In this document: piece after piece, positions 1 through 8,355 of the stretch
Position numbering within the stretch: the stretch's first letter is position 1
How the letters are laid out: each line of letters starts with the position of its first letter
NCBI RefSeq assembly: GCF_017312485.1
Contig: NZ_BMBA01000008.1
Location: 136,567 to 200,566, forward strand
Length of the DNA stretch: 64,000 bases
Source of the DNA: Clostridium zeae
GTDB taxonomy: Bacteria; Bacillota; Clostridia; Clostridiales; Clostridiaceae
Direction of reading: 5' to 3'
Notes under the pieces: model-generated
Told to the model about the DNA's origin: nothing
Seen by the model: the letters and a program-made list of their open reading frames with translations, nothing else
The model's database searches: none
Made by a program: the position numbers and the translations under genes

Positions 1-624
1 ATTATATGCCTTAAAAAAATCTATGTCAGCCATTATTAATGAAGCCGGCTTTTTAGAACGTTCACTGTTTCTCAAGGTCATGCTCAAATAATTATCAAAA
101 GCTCTCCTATTTGGTACACCAGTAAGTCCATCAGTGGTAGATAAATTTTGCAGCTTATGATTATCTTGCTGAAGTTTTGTGAGTTCCTTTATCTTTAACT
201 CTAAAAGCTTTGTCTGATCTTCATATAGTCTTTTTTGATTATAAAGTTCTAAGAATACATTTACCTTACTTTGAAGTATTACAGGTTCAATTGGTTTAAA
301 TAAATAGTCCACCGCTCCTTTTTCGTAGCCTGCAAATATACAACTAGGTTCTTTGCTTATTGCAGTAACAAAAATTATAGGTACGTATCGAGTCTTAGAG
401 TTCCCCCTCATAAGCTCTGCAGTTTCAAAACCATCCATGTTTGGCATCTGAACATCTAGGAGCACCAGTGCAAAATCATAATCAAACATTAAACTTAAGG
501 CTTCATTTCCAGAGGTTGCTTTAATAATATTGCAGTCCATATGCTCCAATAGACTTTCTAAAACCAGTAAATTATCATACCTATCATCAACTATTAATAT
601 ATTCATTTTATCGCTGCTACTCAT
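1..624 (-). CDS. Response regulator with GGDEF domain (diguanylate cyclase), partial
   Basis: Reading the minus strand from an ATG at 624 (GGGGAG Shine-Dalgarno just upstream) gives an N-terminal receiver domain. It has NILIVDD acidic-pocket residues, a phospho-acceptor Asp near residue 57 in LVLLDVQMP, and a KP motif. A short helical linker follows, then the start of a GGDEF domain (TTDGLTGVPNRRAF, then ADIDFFKAYN). The window cuts the gene before the GGDEF signature, so cyclase activity cannot be judged. By family it would make cyclic di-GMP under control of phosphorylation. It is the last visible gene of the kinase-CheR-CheB operon, 82 bases after cheB, so the hybrid kinase is its likely phosphodonor (inference). 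Confidence 0.88.
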   Translation of the reverse strand, partial: MSSSDKMNILIVDDRYDNLLVLESLLEHMDCNIIKATSGNEALSLMFDYDFALVLLDVQMPNMDGFETAELMRGNSKTRYVPIIFVTAISKEPSCIFAGYEKGAVDYLFKPIEPVILQSKVNVFLELYNQKRLYEDQTKLLELKIKELTKLQQDNHKLQNLSTTDGLTGVPNRRAFDNYLSMTLRNSERSKKPASLIMADIDFFKAYN

Positions 625-706
625 TTTCATCTCCCCAATATAATCGACTGCGCTTATAATTTACAACTTTTAAAACATATATAATTTAAAAATAATTTCA
701 CTTTTA

Positions 707-1291
707 TCAGTACTCATTATATCTATTTATAGTAGTTAATTCAATCAATTTTTCGACAATTTTCCCTAAAGGAATTACATAATCTGCCTTCAAGGTTTTT
801 GAAGCAATTTGAGGCATCAGACTTACCGCAGCAGTACTTGGATCTTCTATTATAGCAATTCCCCCATACTGCTTTATGGTTTTTAACCCCCTGCTACCAT
901 CACCATTTGCTCCAGTCAATATGACTCCTATAAGCTTATGCTTAAAGCAATCGCTGGCAGTTTCAAAAAGTACATCAATAGATGGTCTTGAATAGTTTTC
1001 TTTAGCTTCCACTGTCAGTGATAAAGTTTCATCTTTCTCAATCAAAAGATGATAATTTGGCGGAGCTATATATATACATCCTGAAGTAAGTTTTTCCTTT
1101 TCCTCTGCTTCCTTTACCTTAAGCATGCATATACTATTAAAATATTTAATTAAATAGCCATCGGATTCAGGGCTCAAATGCTGCACTATTACTATAGGAA
1201 CAGGAAAGTCACTGTTTATAGTTTTTAATATAGTTGCTATAGCTTCAATTCCACCAGCTGATGCCCCAATAACTACACATTTAAACTTCAT
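707..1291 (-). CDS. CheB-type protein-glutamate methylesterase, catalytic domain only
   Basis: The 194-residue protein is a stand-alone CheB methylesterase domain without the receiver domain of chemotaxis CheB. The catalytic triad of the family is visible as Ser11 (IGASAGG), His38 (VQHLSP) and Asp131 (GANGDGSRG). The family demethylates or deamidates glutamates on chemoreceptors. Here there is no che operon. The gene follows a CheR-type methyltransferase by 29 bases and a large hybrid kinase, so the pair may modify the kinase or another sensor rather than a flagellar receptor (inference). The lack of a receiver domain suggests regulation by partner proteins rather than by direct phosphorylation. 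Confidence 0.9.
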   Translation of the reverse strand: MKFKCVVIGASAGGIEAIATILKTINSDFPVPIVIVQHLSPESDGYLIKYFNSICMLKVKEAEEKEKLTSGCIYIAPPNYHLLIEKDETLSLTVEAKENYSRPSIDVLFETASDCFKHKLIGVILTGANGDGSRGLKTIKQYGGIAIIEDPSTAAVSLMPQIASKTLKADYVIPLGKIVEKLIELTTINRYNEY

Positions 1292-1320
1292 AATAATTCT
1301 CCAGCTTTAATTAAATTTTA

Positions 1321-2172
1321 TCAATCATTCCCATACTTCTTTCTATATATTCTTTCCGAATAATCGAACTCCTTAAACTTATCTATGTTATTTGAGTTTT
1401 TAATGCTTTCTCTTGAACCTAAGCAAAGAAATCCTCCATTGCATAAACTATCTGAAAATAAATCTAACACCTTATCCTGTAATTCCCCATTAAAATATAT
1501 AAGAACATTACGGCATATAACAACATTCACTTCAGCGAAGATTCCATCAGTTACTAGGTTATGATCGGCAAAAGTTATCTTTTTCTTAAGTGCTTGATCC
1601 ATTATCACAGAATTATATTTTGCTGTGTAATAATCAGAAAAAGAGTTTTTTCCTCCAGACTTCTGATAGTTGTAAGTGTATTTCTTAATATCATCCACAG
1701 AATATATACCTTCTTTAGCTTTTTTTAAAACTTCGTTATTAAAATCTGTGGCATAAATTTGTGTCTGTTCATACAAGCCTTCCTCTTTCAATAAAATCGC
1801 CATTGAATAAACTTCTTCTCCAGAAGAACACCCAGCATGCCATATCTTAACAAATGGATATGTTTTCAAAATAGGTACTACTTTCTCTCTAAACTCATTA
1901 TAGAAACTTGGATCACGAAACATTTCAGTAACATTTATAGAAAGATCTCCTAGTACTTTATGAAAAAAGCTTTTGTCATATAAGATTTTATACTGCATAG
2001 AGGATATGCTTTCTAAGTTCTCTTCAAGCATCCTCTTAAGAATTCTTCTTTTAATGTGTGCTCTAGAATAATCTCTAAAGTCATATCCATATTTTAAATA
2101 TATACCTTCAAGTAAAAGTGAAATTTCTATATCTTCATTTTCTTGTTTATATGTGTCTAGATTTTCTAACAT
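1321..2172 (-). CDS. CheR-type protein-glutamate O-methyltransferase
   Basis: This 283-residue protein has the CheR layout: an N-terminal all-alpha domain (to about residue 75), then a SAM-dependent methyltransferase domain. Visible motifs are NVTEMFRDP (80-88), the SAM-binding WHAGCSSGEE (111-120), YATDFN, and the late motif VVICRNVLIYF. It should methylate glutamate side chains using S-adenosylmethionine. Its ATG at 2172 overlaps the end of the upstream kinase gene by 7 bases, which points to translational coupling. Together with the CheB next to it, it forms a reversible methylation pair attached to a two-component system, not to chemotaxis genes in this window. Confidence 0.9.
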   Translation of the reverse strand: MLENLDTYKQENEDIEISLLLEGIYLKYGYDFRDYSRAHIKRRILKRMLEENLESISSMQYKILYDKSFFHKVLGDLSINVTEMFRDPSFYNEFREKVVPILKTYPFVKIWHAGCSSGEEVYSMAILLKEEGLYEQTQIYATDFNNEVLKKAKEGIYSVDDIKKYTYNYQKSGGKNSFSDYYTAKYNSVIMDQALKKKITFADHNLVTDGIFAEVNVVICRNVLIYFNGELQDKVLDLFSDSLCNGGFLCLGSRESIKNSNNIDKFKEFDYSERIYRKKYGND

Positions 2173-5100
2173 TTATATAACCACACCCTTAAAAGTGAAA
2201 TAAGTTTATCCATATCTATCGGCTTGGTTAAGTAATCATCAGCACCAGCTTCTATACATTTTTGTCTGTCATCCTTCATTGCCTTAGCCGTTATAGCTAT
2301 TATAGGTATTCTTCGATTTTTTTCCATGTCTCTCAGCTCTCGCATAGCATCATATCCATCCATCTCCGGCATCATTACATCCATTAAGACTAAATCGATA
2401 TCCTGATGTTGCTCAAACCTTTGAATAGCTTCCTTACCATTTCGTCCAACAATTACTTTCATACCATTGTTTTCTAAAATATTTGAAAGAGCAAATACAT
2501 TTCTCATATCATCATCTACAATAAGAATTTTCTTATCTTTTAAACAATCCTCTTTATCAAAATCTAGAACTTTCGATTCAATATCTCTATTCTTATTATT
2601 ATTGTCCAAGCTGTGTATAAACAAGCTAGCCTCATCTACCAATCGTTCAACAGAATAACTTCCTTTTATAATAATACTATCTGCATATTTATTAAGATTT
2701 TCTGCATCTTCTTCTGCAATCTTTTTGCTAGTATATATTATTATAGGTATAGTTATGGCGTTATCATTTCTTAACCTAGTTAATAGCTCTAAAGCGCTCA
2801 TATCTTTAAGCTGCAGATCTAGAATCAAGCAATCAAACCTATGAGTTTCCAAAAGACTTTCCACTTCTAATCCATTACTTGAAATATGACATTTGCAGCC
2901 TGTTCCATCTAAGATGTCAACTATTGCAGCAGCTTCATCATCATATTCATTAGCTATAAGTACCTTGCTACCTTGTTTCAAGTTTTCTTTTTCAATCTTA
3001 CTAAATACCATATTAAGCTCATTGGTACCCACAGGTTTTTTCAAATAACCAATCAAGTTATTCATGTCCTTACGCTGCTTGATATCTTCTCTACCAGATA
3101 TTATGTGAACCGGAATGTCTTTAGTGACAACATTGTCTTGAAGCATCTCTAAAATCTTCCATCCATTTATATCTGGAAGTCCTATATCTAGTAATATGGC
3201 TTGTGGTCTATGCTTAATAGCTTTCTCTATTCCTTCTTGTCCATTGTATGCTGCTCTTACCACATAACCTTTTTCAATAATTAGCTCAGATAGAACGCTT
3301 ACAAATTGTTCGTTATCTTCAATTATCAGTATTGAATTTTCATCATATGCTAATATATCTTTATATTGATTATTTGTTATAGCCTCTTCTTTAGGTAAAT
3401 CTATCAAATCATTTTTTGCAACCTCCTCCAATGAAGATTGTCTTAAAATACCCGTGTTCATATTATGATCGCTAACATCTACTGAATCCAAACTATTATA
3501 ATAATCCACAGGCATAATCAATTTGAAATTACTTCCTCGTCCAATTTCACTTTCTAGGGTAATTGCTCCACCAAGAAGTTGAGCCAGCTGTCTAGAAATT
3601 GATAGCCCCAGCCCTGTTCCTCCATACTTTCTACTAGTACTTCCGTCTGCTTGTTTAAAGGCTTCAAAAATTATATCTTGCTTATCTTTTGGTATGCCTA
3701 TACCCGTATCAGATATAGATATATTTATATACTTATGTTTTTCCTCTTTAGGAACCTGATTTTCTTGATGAACCTTACTTCCTTCTAAGTCACTAGAAGA
3801 ACTTATATTTATAATAACTTCTCCTTCACTAGTAAACTTGAAAGCATTTGATAATAGATTATTCACTATCTGCTTAAGTCTTTGTTCATCTGTGTTTATG
3901 AATTCAGGCAATTGCTTGCCAAATTGTATGTCAAACTTAACTTGTTTTTCATTTGCTATTGGAGCAAAGGATCTCTGTAATTGCTCTGCAAAATCTTGTA
4001 TATATACTTTTTCAATAGAAACATCTAACTTTCCCGCTTCTACTTTTGATATATCTAAAATATCATTAATAATGTTTAACAGATCCTTACCAGATGAATT
4101 AATTGTCTTCGCATATTCAAGTTGTTTCTCAGTGAGTGGCTCATTCAGCTTTTTCTCTCCAAGCAATTTAGATAAAACTAATATACTATTTAATGGAGTT
4201 CTAAGCTCATGAGACATATTAGCTAGAAATTCTGATTTGTACTTGTTTGCTAGCTCAAGTTCATCAGCTTTTTCTTGAATATCAAGTTTAGCTTTTTCTA
4301 AAACTTTATTTTTAGTTGTTATATTTTTCTTTTGTTCCTCTAGTATTTGTGTTTTCTCTTCTAATTCTTCATTTATCATTCTCAGTTCTTCTTGTTGAAC
4401 CTGCAAGCTTTCCTCTGATGCTTTTAATGCTTTTGTCTGTAAGCTTAGTTCCGTATTATTTTGTCTTAACTCTTCCTGTTGCGCTTGTAATTCTTCTGAC
4501 TGAATCAAGGTCTTGTTTAATAATTCCTTCATCTTAATCTGTGCTTTTACTGAATTTATACTCATCGCCACATTTGAGCTTATTTGATTAACAAACTGCT
4601 GCTTTAATTCGCTTAATTCACCAAATACACCAAGCTCTATTATCGCTTCAACCTTACCTTCATAAATACAAGGAACTACCAATATATTATTAGGCGATAC
4701 CTCTCCTAATCCTGAAGTTATTTTCATGTAATCTTTTGGCACATCTCTCATTATTATTGAATGTTTTTCTAAAGCTACTTGTCCTACAATTCCTTCTCCA
4801 GGTCTAAATTCATTTATTGTTTTTTCATTTTCCCTATAACAATAACTTCCCAGTCTTTTAAACACTTCATCTTCATCTTTCAAATAAAGTGCACCAATTT
4901 GAGCATTAATATATTTGGAGACATGCTTAATTATATCTGTAGATAAATCCTCAATATCTTGTTTTCCTCTAATATGTTCATTTAGTTCTGCTTTTCCTAC
5001 CTTTAACCAAGTTTCATTTTTATTTCCGTCTATTAATTCCTTAAGCTTAGTCATAAATTTATTAAAGTTTTTAGACATATCCCCTAATTCATCATTTGAA

Positions 5101-5834
5101 TCCGTATTCAATCTAACTTCTAGATCCACATCACCTTCAGCTATTTCCCTAAAAGTATTAGTAACAATTCTCACAGGATTAACAACCATTCTAATTACTA
5201 AGGCTGCTATAATAAATGCTAGTATTGTTGCAAATCCTCCACCTGAAGTCATAATATATTGGGTTTGCCTTTCCATTATCTTTAAGGCATTATCTCTCTC
5301 CCCTAAGGTCTGATATTCATCCTGATTAATATCATTTAGAGCTGCTCGTATAGTGTCCATCTTTTGTTTACCAACTCCAGATTGAACAGTTTTGATTAAA
5401 TCAGATATTTGAGATGTTCCCGCAGAAACATTTTCTCTGACAGCTATTATATCTTTATCTTCCCATTCAGCCCATTCCTTATAGTATTTATCGACCATCG
5501 CAAGCCTTATAAGTTGATCTGGGCTATCTTTAGATAATTCTTGCATTTTTTTATAGTGCTCTTGATAATCAGCTTTTCCCTTATTAAAAGGTTCTAAAAA
5601 AGTTTTATCACCAGTTATCACATAACCTCTTGCACCAGTCTCCATGTTAATCAAACTTATAAGTATAGCATCAGATTCACTGATTACTTTATAACTATGA
5701 ACACTCCAATCCACAGCTTGCGATTCTTTTCGAAAATTTATATATGCATATGCTATTACCATAATCATAATCAGGGTTACAATTCCAAACCCTAAAAACA
5801 ATTTTTGCCCTATTTTAAATTTTTTTAATAGCAA
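2166..5834 (-). CDS. Hybrid sensor histidine kinase: CHASE3-HAMP-GAF-HisKA-HATPase-REC-REC-REC
   Basis: This 1222-residue membrane kinase has membrane segments near residues 12-31 and 196-216 flanking a CHASE3-like extracytoplasmic region (METGARGYVITG is typical). A HAMP linker, a GAF domain (about 290-430) and a Gln/Glu-rich coiled coil (about 430-535) follow. The HisKA domain has the phospho-acceptor His542 in MSHELRTPLN. The ATPase N, G1 and G2 boxes are present (NNLLSNAFKF, DTGIGIP, GGTGLGLSI). Three receiver domains follow with candidate Asp883, Asp1006 and Asp1152. The start is TTG at 5834, supported by AAAGGAG seven bases upstream; no nearby ATG fits. It heads the CheR-CheB-GGDEF operon. 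The second receiver lacks the usual acidic doublet (VLIANEYDDE), so it may not be phosphorylated. The signal is unknown. Confidence 0.93.
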   Translation of the reverse strand: MLLKKFKIGQKLFLGFGIVTLIMIMVIAYAYINFRKESQAVDWSVHSYKVISESDAILISLINMETGARGYVITGDKTFLEPFNKGKADYQEHYKKMQELSKDSPDQLIRLAMVDKYYKEWAEWEDKDIIAVRENVSAGTSQISDLIKTVQSGVGKQKMDTIRAALNDINQDEYQTLGERDNALKIMERQTQYIMTSGGGFATILAFIIAALVIRMVVNPVRIVTNTFREIAEGDVDLEVRLNTDSNDELGDMSKNFNKFMTKLKELIDGNKNETWLKVGKAELNEHIRGKQDIEDLSTDIIKHVSKYINAQIGALYLKDEDEVFKRLGSYCYRENEKTINEFRPGEGIVGQVALEKHSIIMRDVPKDYMKITSGLGEVSPNNILVVPCIYEGKVEAIIELGVFGELSELKQQFVNQISSNVAMSINSVKAQIKMKELLNKTLIQSEELQAQQEELRQNNTELSLQTKALKASEESLQVQQEELRMINEELEEKTQILEEQKKNITTKNKVLEKAKLDIQEKADELELANKYKSEFLANMSHELRTPLNSILVLSKLLGEKKLNEPLTEKQLEYAKTINSSGKDLLNIINDILDISKVEAGKLDVSIEKVYIQDFAEQLQRSFAPIANEKQVKFDIQFGKQLPEFINTDEQRLKQIVNNLLSNAFKFTSEGEVIINISSSSDLEGSKVHQENQVPKEEKHKYINISISDTGIGIPKDKQDIIFEAFKQADGSTSRKYGGTGLGLSISRQLAQLLGGAITLESEIGRGSNFKLIMPVDYYNSLDSVDVSDHNMNTGILRQSSLEEVAKNDLIDLPKEEAITNNQYKDILAYDENSILIIEDNEQFVSVLSELIIEKGYVVRAAYNGQEGIEKAIKHRPQAILLDIGLPDINGWKILEMLQDNVVTKDIPVHIISGREDIKQRKDMNNLIGYLKKPVGTNELNMVFSKIEKENLKQGSKVLIANEYDDEAAAIVDILDGTGCKCHISSNGLEVESLLETHRFDCLILDLQLKDMSALELLTRLRNDNAITIPIIIYTSKKIAEEDAENLNKYADSIIIKGSYSVERLVDEASLFIHSLDNNNKNRDIESKVLDFDKEDCLKDKKILIVDDDMRNVFALSNILENNGMKVIVGRNGKEAIQRFEQHQDIDLVLMDVMMPEMDGYDAMRELRDMEKNRRIPIIAITAKAMKDDRQKCIEAGADDYLTKPIDMDKLISLLRVWLYKC

Positions 5835-6059
5835 AATATTCTCCTTTCATATACAAAGACTTATTATAATTTTTTTATTATTCCTTATTATACTTATGAT
5901 ATCTAAAATCAATAATAATGTAAAAGGATATTTGAAGTTATATAGGAATTCTTATATGTTGTAGGAAAATCAATCCTTATTCCCCTTATACTTCAATAAT
6001 ATTTACATTCAAGGGTGATTACTATGTAGTAAAAAAGGTCGCTAAAATTTTCTATACAG

Positions 6060-6096
6060 AAAAAAAAATTGACCAACTATAAAACAAGTTGATCAA
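6060..6096 (-). terminator. Rho-independent terminator after the HAD gene
   Basis: A 10-bp stem (TTGATCAACT paired with AGTTGGTCAA, one G-U pair) with an 8-base loop is followed on the minus strand by a run of nine T. It lies about a dozen bases past the stop of the HAD hydrolase gene. Confidence 0.85.
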
Positions 6097-6107
6097 TTCT
6101 TTCCTAT

Positions 6108-6914
6108 TTAGCAAGCTAATATAAATTTTTCTATAACCTCAGCTACACCATCATCTTCATTAGTTGATGTTACATAGTTCGCAATTTGCTTTACTTCATC
6201 AAAAGCATTTCCCATAGCAACACCAAGTCCTGCAAACTCTATCATATGTAAGTCATTACCGGCATCCCCTACACAAATAACCTCTTCTTGTCTAATACCA
6301 AGGTAATCTGCAAGAGCTTTAACACCTTCACCCTTATTGCTTTTTTTGTTTAAGAACTCTAAAAAGTAAGGAGCACTTCTAACCACTGTATACTTGTCAT
6401 AAACTTCCTTTGGTAACTTTTCTATAGCTGCTTGTAGTATTTCTGGTTCATCAATCATCATTATTTTTGATATATCTGCATCACTATCTACTTTATCAAA
6501 GTCAACTTCTGATACATCAATACCATTTATAGTTCCTTCTACTTCTGTGTATTTGCTCATCTTAGGAGTTATACATCCAGTTTTATCAAAAGCATGTATA
6601 TTTACACCTAATTCTTTGCTTAGTCCATAAAGGTATGCTATATCTGTACCTTTTAATATGTTCTTTGATATTACTTCCTTAGTTAGTGTATTTTGAATTA
6701 ATGCGCCATTAAAGCTTAACACATAATCATCTTCATCAATTAAATTTAAGGCCTCTAAGTATCTAGTTATACCTTCTATAGGTCTTCCAGAAGCAAGTAC
6801 AACTTTTACGCCTCTTTTTTTAGCTCTTGCTATCGCTCTTTTAGTTATATCAGAAACCGTCTTATCTTCTTTTAGTAAAGTACCATCCATATCTATTGCA
6901 ATTAGTTTGTACAT
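6108..6914 (-). CDS. Cof-type HAD-IIB family phosphatase
   Basis: The 268-residue protein has the HAD nucleophile motif DMDGTLL with Asp8 and Asp10, a motif II region ending in VVLASGRP, a conserved Lys before the cap (NKKSNKGEGVKAL), and motif IV CVGDAGNDLHM. The large inserted cap is the type II (Cof/YidA) form. These enzymes dephosphorylate sugar phosphates or flavin and cofactor phosphates in the cytoplasm; the substrate cannot be told from sequence. It appears monocistronic, with a GGGAG site before the ATG and its own terminator. A second paralogue lies at 29563-30387. Confidence 0.9.
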   Translation of the reverse strand: MYKLIAIDMDGTLLKEDKTVSDITKRAIARAKKRGVKVVLASGRPIEGITRYLEALNLIDEDDYVLSFNGALIQNTLTKEVISKNILKGTDIAYLYGLSKELGVNIHAFDKTGCITPKMSKYTEVEGTINGIDVSEVDFDKVDSDADISKIMMIDEPEILQAAIEKLPKEVYDKYTVVRSAPYFLEFLNKKSNKGEGVKALADYLGIRQEEVICVGDAGNDLHMIEFAGLGVAMGNAFDEVKQIANYVTSTNEDDGVAEVIEKFILAC

Positions 6915-7071
6915 ATATACTCAACTCCCGTAAAATTATTACGAGTACATTATAGCACTGATGCACCTATTACTTTTAAATGGAAATATACTTCTATATG
7001 AGAACATCTTTATTTTGAAACGATTTCACTAGTTTTTTTGTATGTTATAATATATTGAGTTTTCTAATAAT

Positions 7072-7323
7072 TCACTCTGCAAAAACCTTTACTCTCTTCG
7101 ACTTCTTATATCCCTTAATAAAAAATATTCCATATAGCAGTAGCAAAAATCCTATCACTATTATTGCTATGCTCACTTCAAACTTTTGTTTTGCAAACGC
7201 ATCATAGCTAACGCTACTGTTGTATCTAGTTAAAAGCGTTAATGCAATTCCTACCCCCATATTTATTACAGAATATAGAATAAAAGCAAATTTATATTGT
7301 CTAGGCATTTTTACCTTTTTCAT
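7072..7323 (-). CDS. Small two-helix membrane protein, function unknown
   Basis: I do not recognise this 83-residue protein. It has a basic N-terminus (KKVKMPRQYK), a hydrophobic segment near residues 12-31, a short polar stretch with YNSSVSYDAFAKQ, a second hydrophobic segment near 48-68 and a Lys/Arg-rich tail. This predicts a hairpin in the membrane with both ends in the cytoplasm. An AGGAGG site precedes the ATG by six bases, so it is probably translated. It stands alone between the HAD gene and a divergent plus-strand gene. Confidence 0.65.
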   Translation of the reverse strand: MKKVKMPRQYKFAFILYSVINMGVGIALTLLTRYNSSVSYDAFAKQKFEVSIAIIVIGFLLLLYGIFFIKGYKKSKRVKVFAE

Positions 7324-7518
7324 ATTATCCTCCTATAGATATTACTCCATCATGTACTTCTTATACTTTTAATAAATTATATTATTGAACACTTAACTTA
7401 TTCACACTTTTATGTTATTTTTTACCTATAATAATTATTGCCTTATTCTTTACATTCCTATACTTACTTCAAAATAAATATTCAATGCAAATTTACAAAT
7501 TTACATGTAAATTCCCAA

Positions 7519-7605
7519 CATTACACCCTTCAGATTTTTTTCAAAACCTCCTCTTGGTTCCGAACTTGCTATCGGTATATTTTTAAATCATTGAATGTTA
7601 CACCT
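7519..7605 (-). repeat. Degenerate copy of palindromic intergenic repeat family A
   Basis: The stretch from ATTACACCCTTCAG through TTTTCAAAACCTCCTCTTGG to TTGAATGTTACACC matches, in reverse orientation, the full-length repeats at 27939, 29264 and 31154. The ends are roughly inverted but the internal hairpin has decayed. It fills most of the gap between 7323 and 7707. Confidence 0.5.
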
Positions 7606-7613
7606 ACATATAA

Positions 7614-7642
7614 TTGAAAGTCATGTCTAAAACTGCTATAAT
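7614..7642 (+). promoter_or_regulatory. Sigma-70/SigA-type promoter for the P-loop protein
   Basis: TTGAAA and a perfect TATAAT are separated by 17 bases and point to the gene starting at 7707, about 65 bases downstream. Confidence 0.75.
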
Positions 7643-7706
7643 AACTTTGTTTTCACAAAAATATAAATTCCAGATTTGAGTTGGAAATTATTTATTCGGG
7701 GGTTTA

Positions 7707-8261
7707 ATGATGCCAATTAGAATTGCAATTCTAGGTGGTCCTAGGTGTGGAAAAACCACATTAATACAACAACTGTATGTAGATTTGAAAATTAAAGGCT
7801 TAAATGTAGGCGCTGCAAGTGAATACAGTACTGAATACCTTAGAGAAAAAGGCATGATAGAATCTATCGCTGAACAATATGGTATTTATTTAGGACAGAA
7901 AAACATAGAAAATTCATTAAGTAGTTTTAATTATGCTGTAACCGATTATGCTACTTTTGTACCATATATATATGGTCGTTTTATGTTAGGAGATAAAAAA
8001 AGAACTTCAAAAGATAAAGAAATCTTAAAAGACCTTTATGCCCTTGCACTTAGAGATTTGGACAAGTATGATCATATTTTCTTTGTACCAAGAGAATTTG
8101 GATATACTAAAGATGGCGTAAGATGGCAAGATGAAACTGCTGCCGAAGGCATTGATTCTGCAATAAAGCATTTTTTAGATTCGGAAAATGTTAATTATCA
8201 AGTTATTGAAGGTAATACAAAAGAAAGATGTGAAAAGATTTTAGATATATTAGGTGTTTAA
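7707..8261 (+). CDS. P-loop NTPase, NadR/AAA_28-like nucleotide or nucleoside kinase-type protein
   Basis: The 184-residue protein begins with a Walker A loop, ILGGPRCGKTTL (about residues 8-19). It continues with features seen in AAA_28/NadR-kinase-like proteins: EYSTEYLREKG, a GQ residue pair and a hydrophobic strand ending DHIFFVPREFGY. Members bind ATP and several phosphorylate nucleosides or nicotinamide riboside. The substrate here is unknown and a regulatory role is possible. Two ATG codons in tandem (7707 and 7710) follow a CGGGGG site; either may be used. The gene is one of few on the plus strand and has its own promoter and terminator, so it is monocistronic. Confidence 0.75.
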   Translation: MMPIRIAILGGPRCGKTTLIQQLYVDLKIKGLNVGAASEYSTEYLREKGMIESIAEQYGIYLGQKNIENSLSSFNYAVTDYATFVPYIYGRFMLGDKKRTSKDKEILKDLYALALRDLDKYDHIFFVPREFGYTKDGVRWQDETAAEGIDSAIKHFLDSENVNYQVIEGNTKERCEKILDILGV

Positions 8262-8316
8262 AGATGTACCATTTCAATTTGAAAATATGAATTTTATTAT
8301 GAAGTGGTAAATGCAT
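8262..8316 (-). repeat. Palindromic repeat family A, short form, reverse orientation
   Basis: Read on the minus strand it runs from ATGCATTTACCACTTCAT to GAAATGGTACATCTTTA. This closely matches the short copy at 50035-50090. It directly abuts the stop codon of the P-loop gene. Confidence 0.65.
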
Positions 8317-8321
8317 AAAGC

Positions 8322-8355
8322 AAAAAGCTTGTACTTATAAGTACAAGCTTTTTTT
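8322..8355. terminator. Bidirectional terminator
   Basis: AAAAAGCTTGTACTT and AAGTACAAGCTTTTT form a near-perfect symmetrical hairpin with A and T runs on both sides. It can end transcripts from the plus-strand P-loop gene and the minus-strand PTS operon; the PTS stop codon lies inside its tail. Confidence 0.9.
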
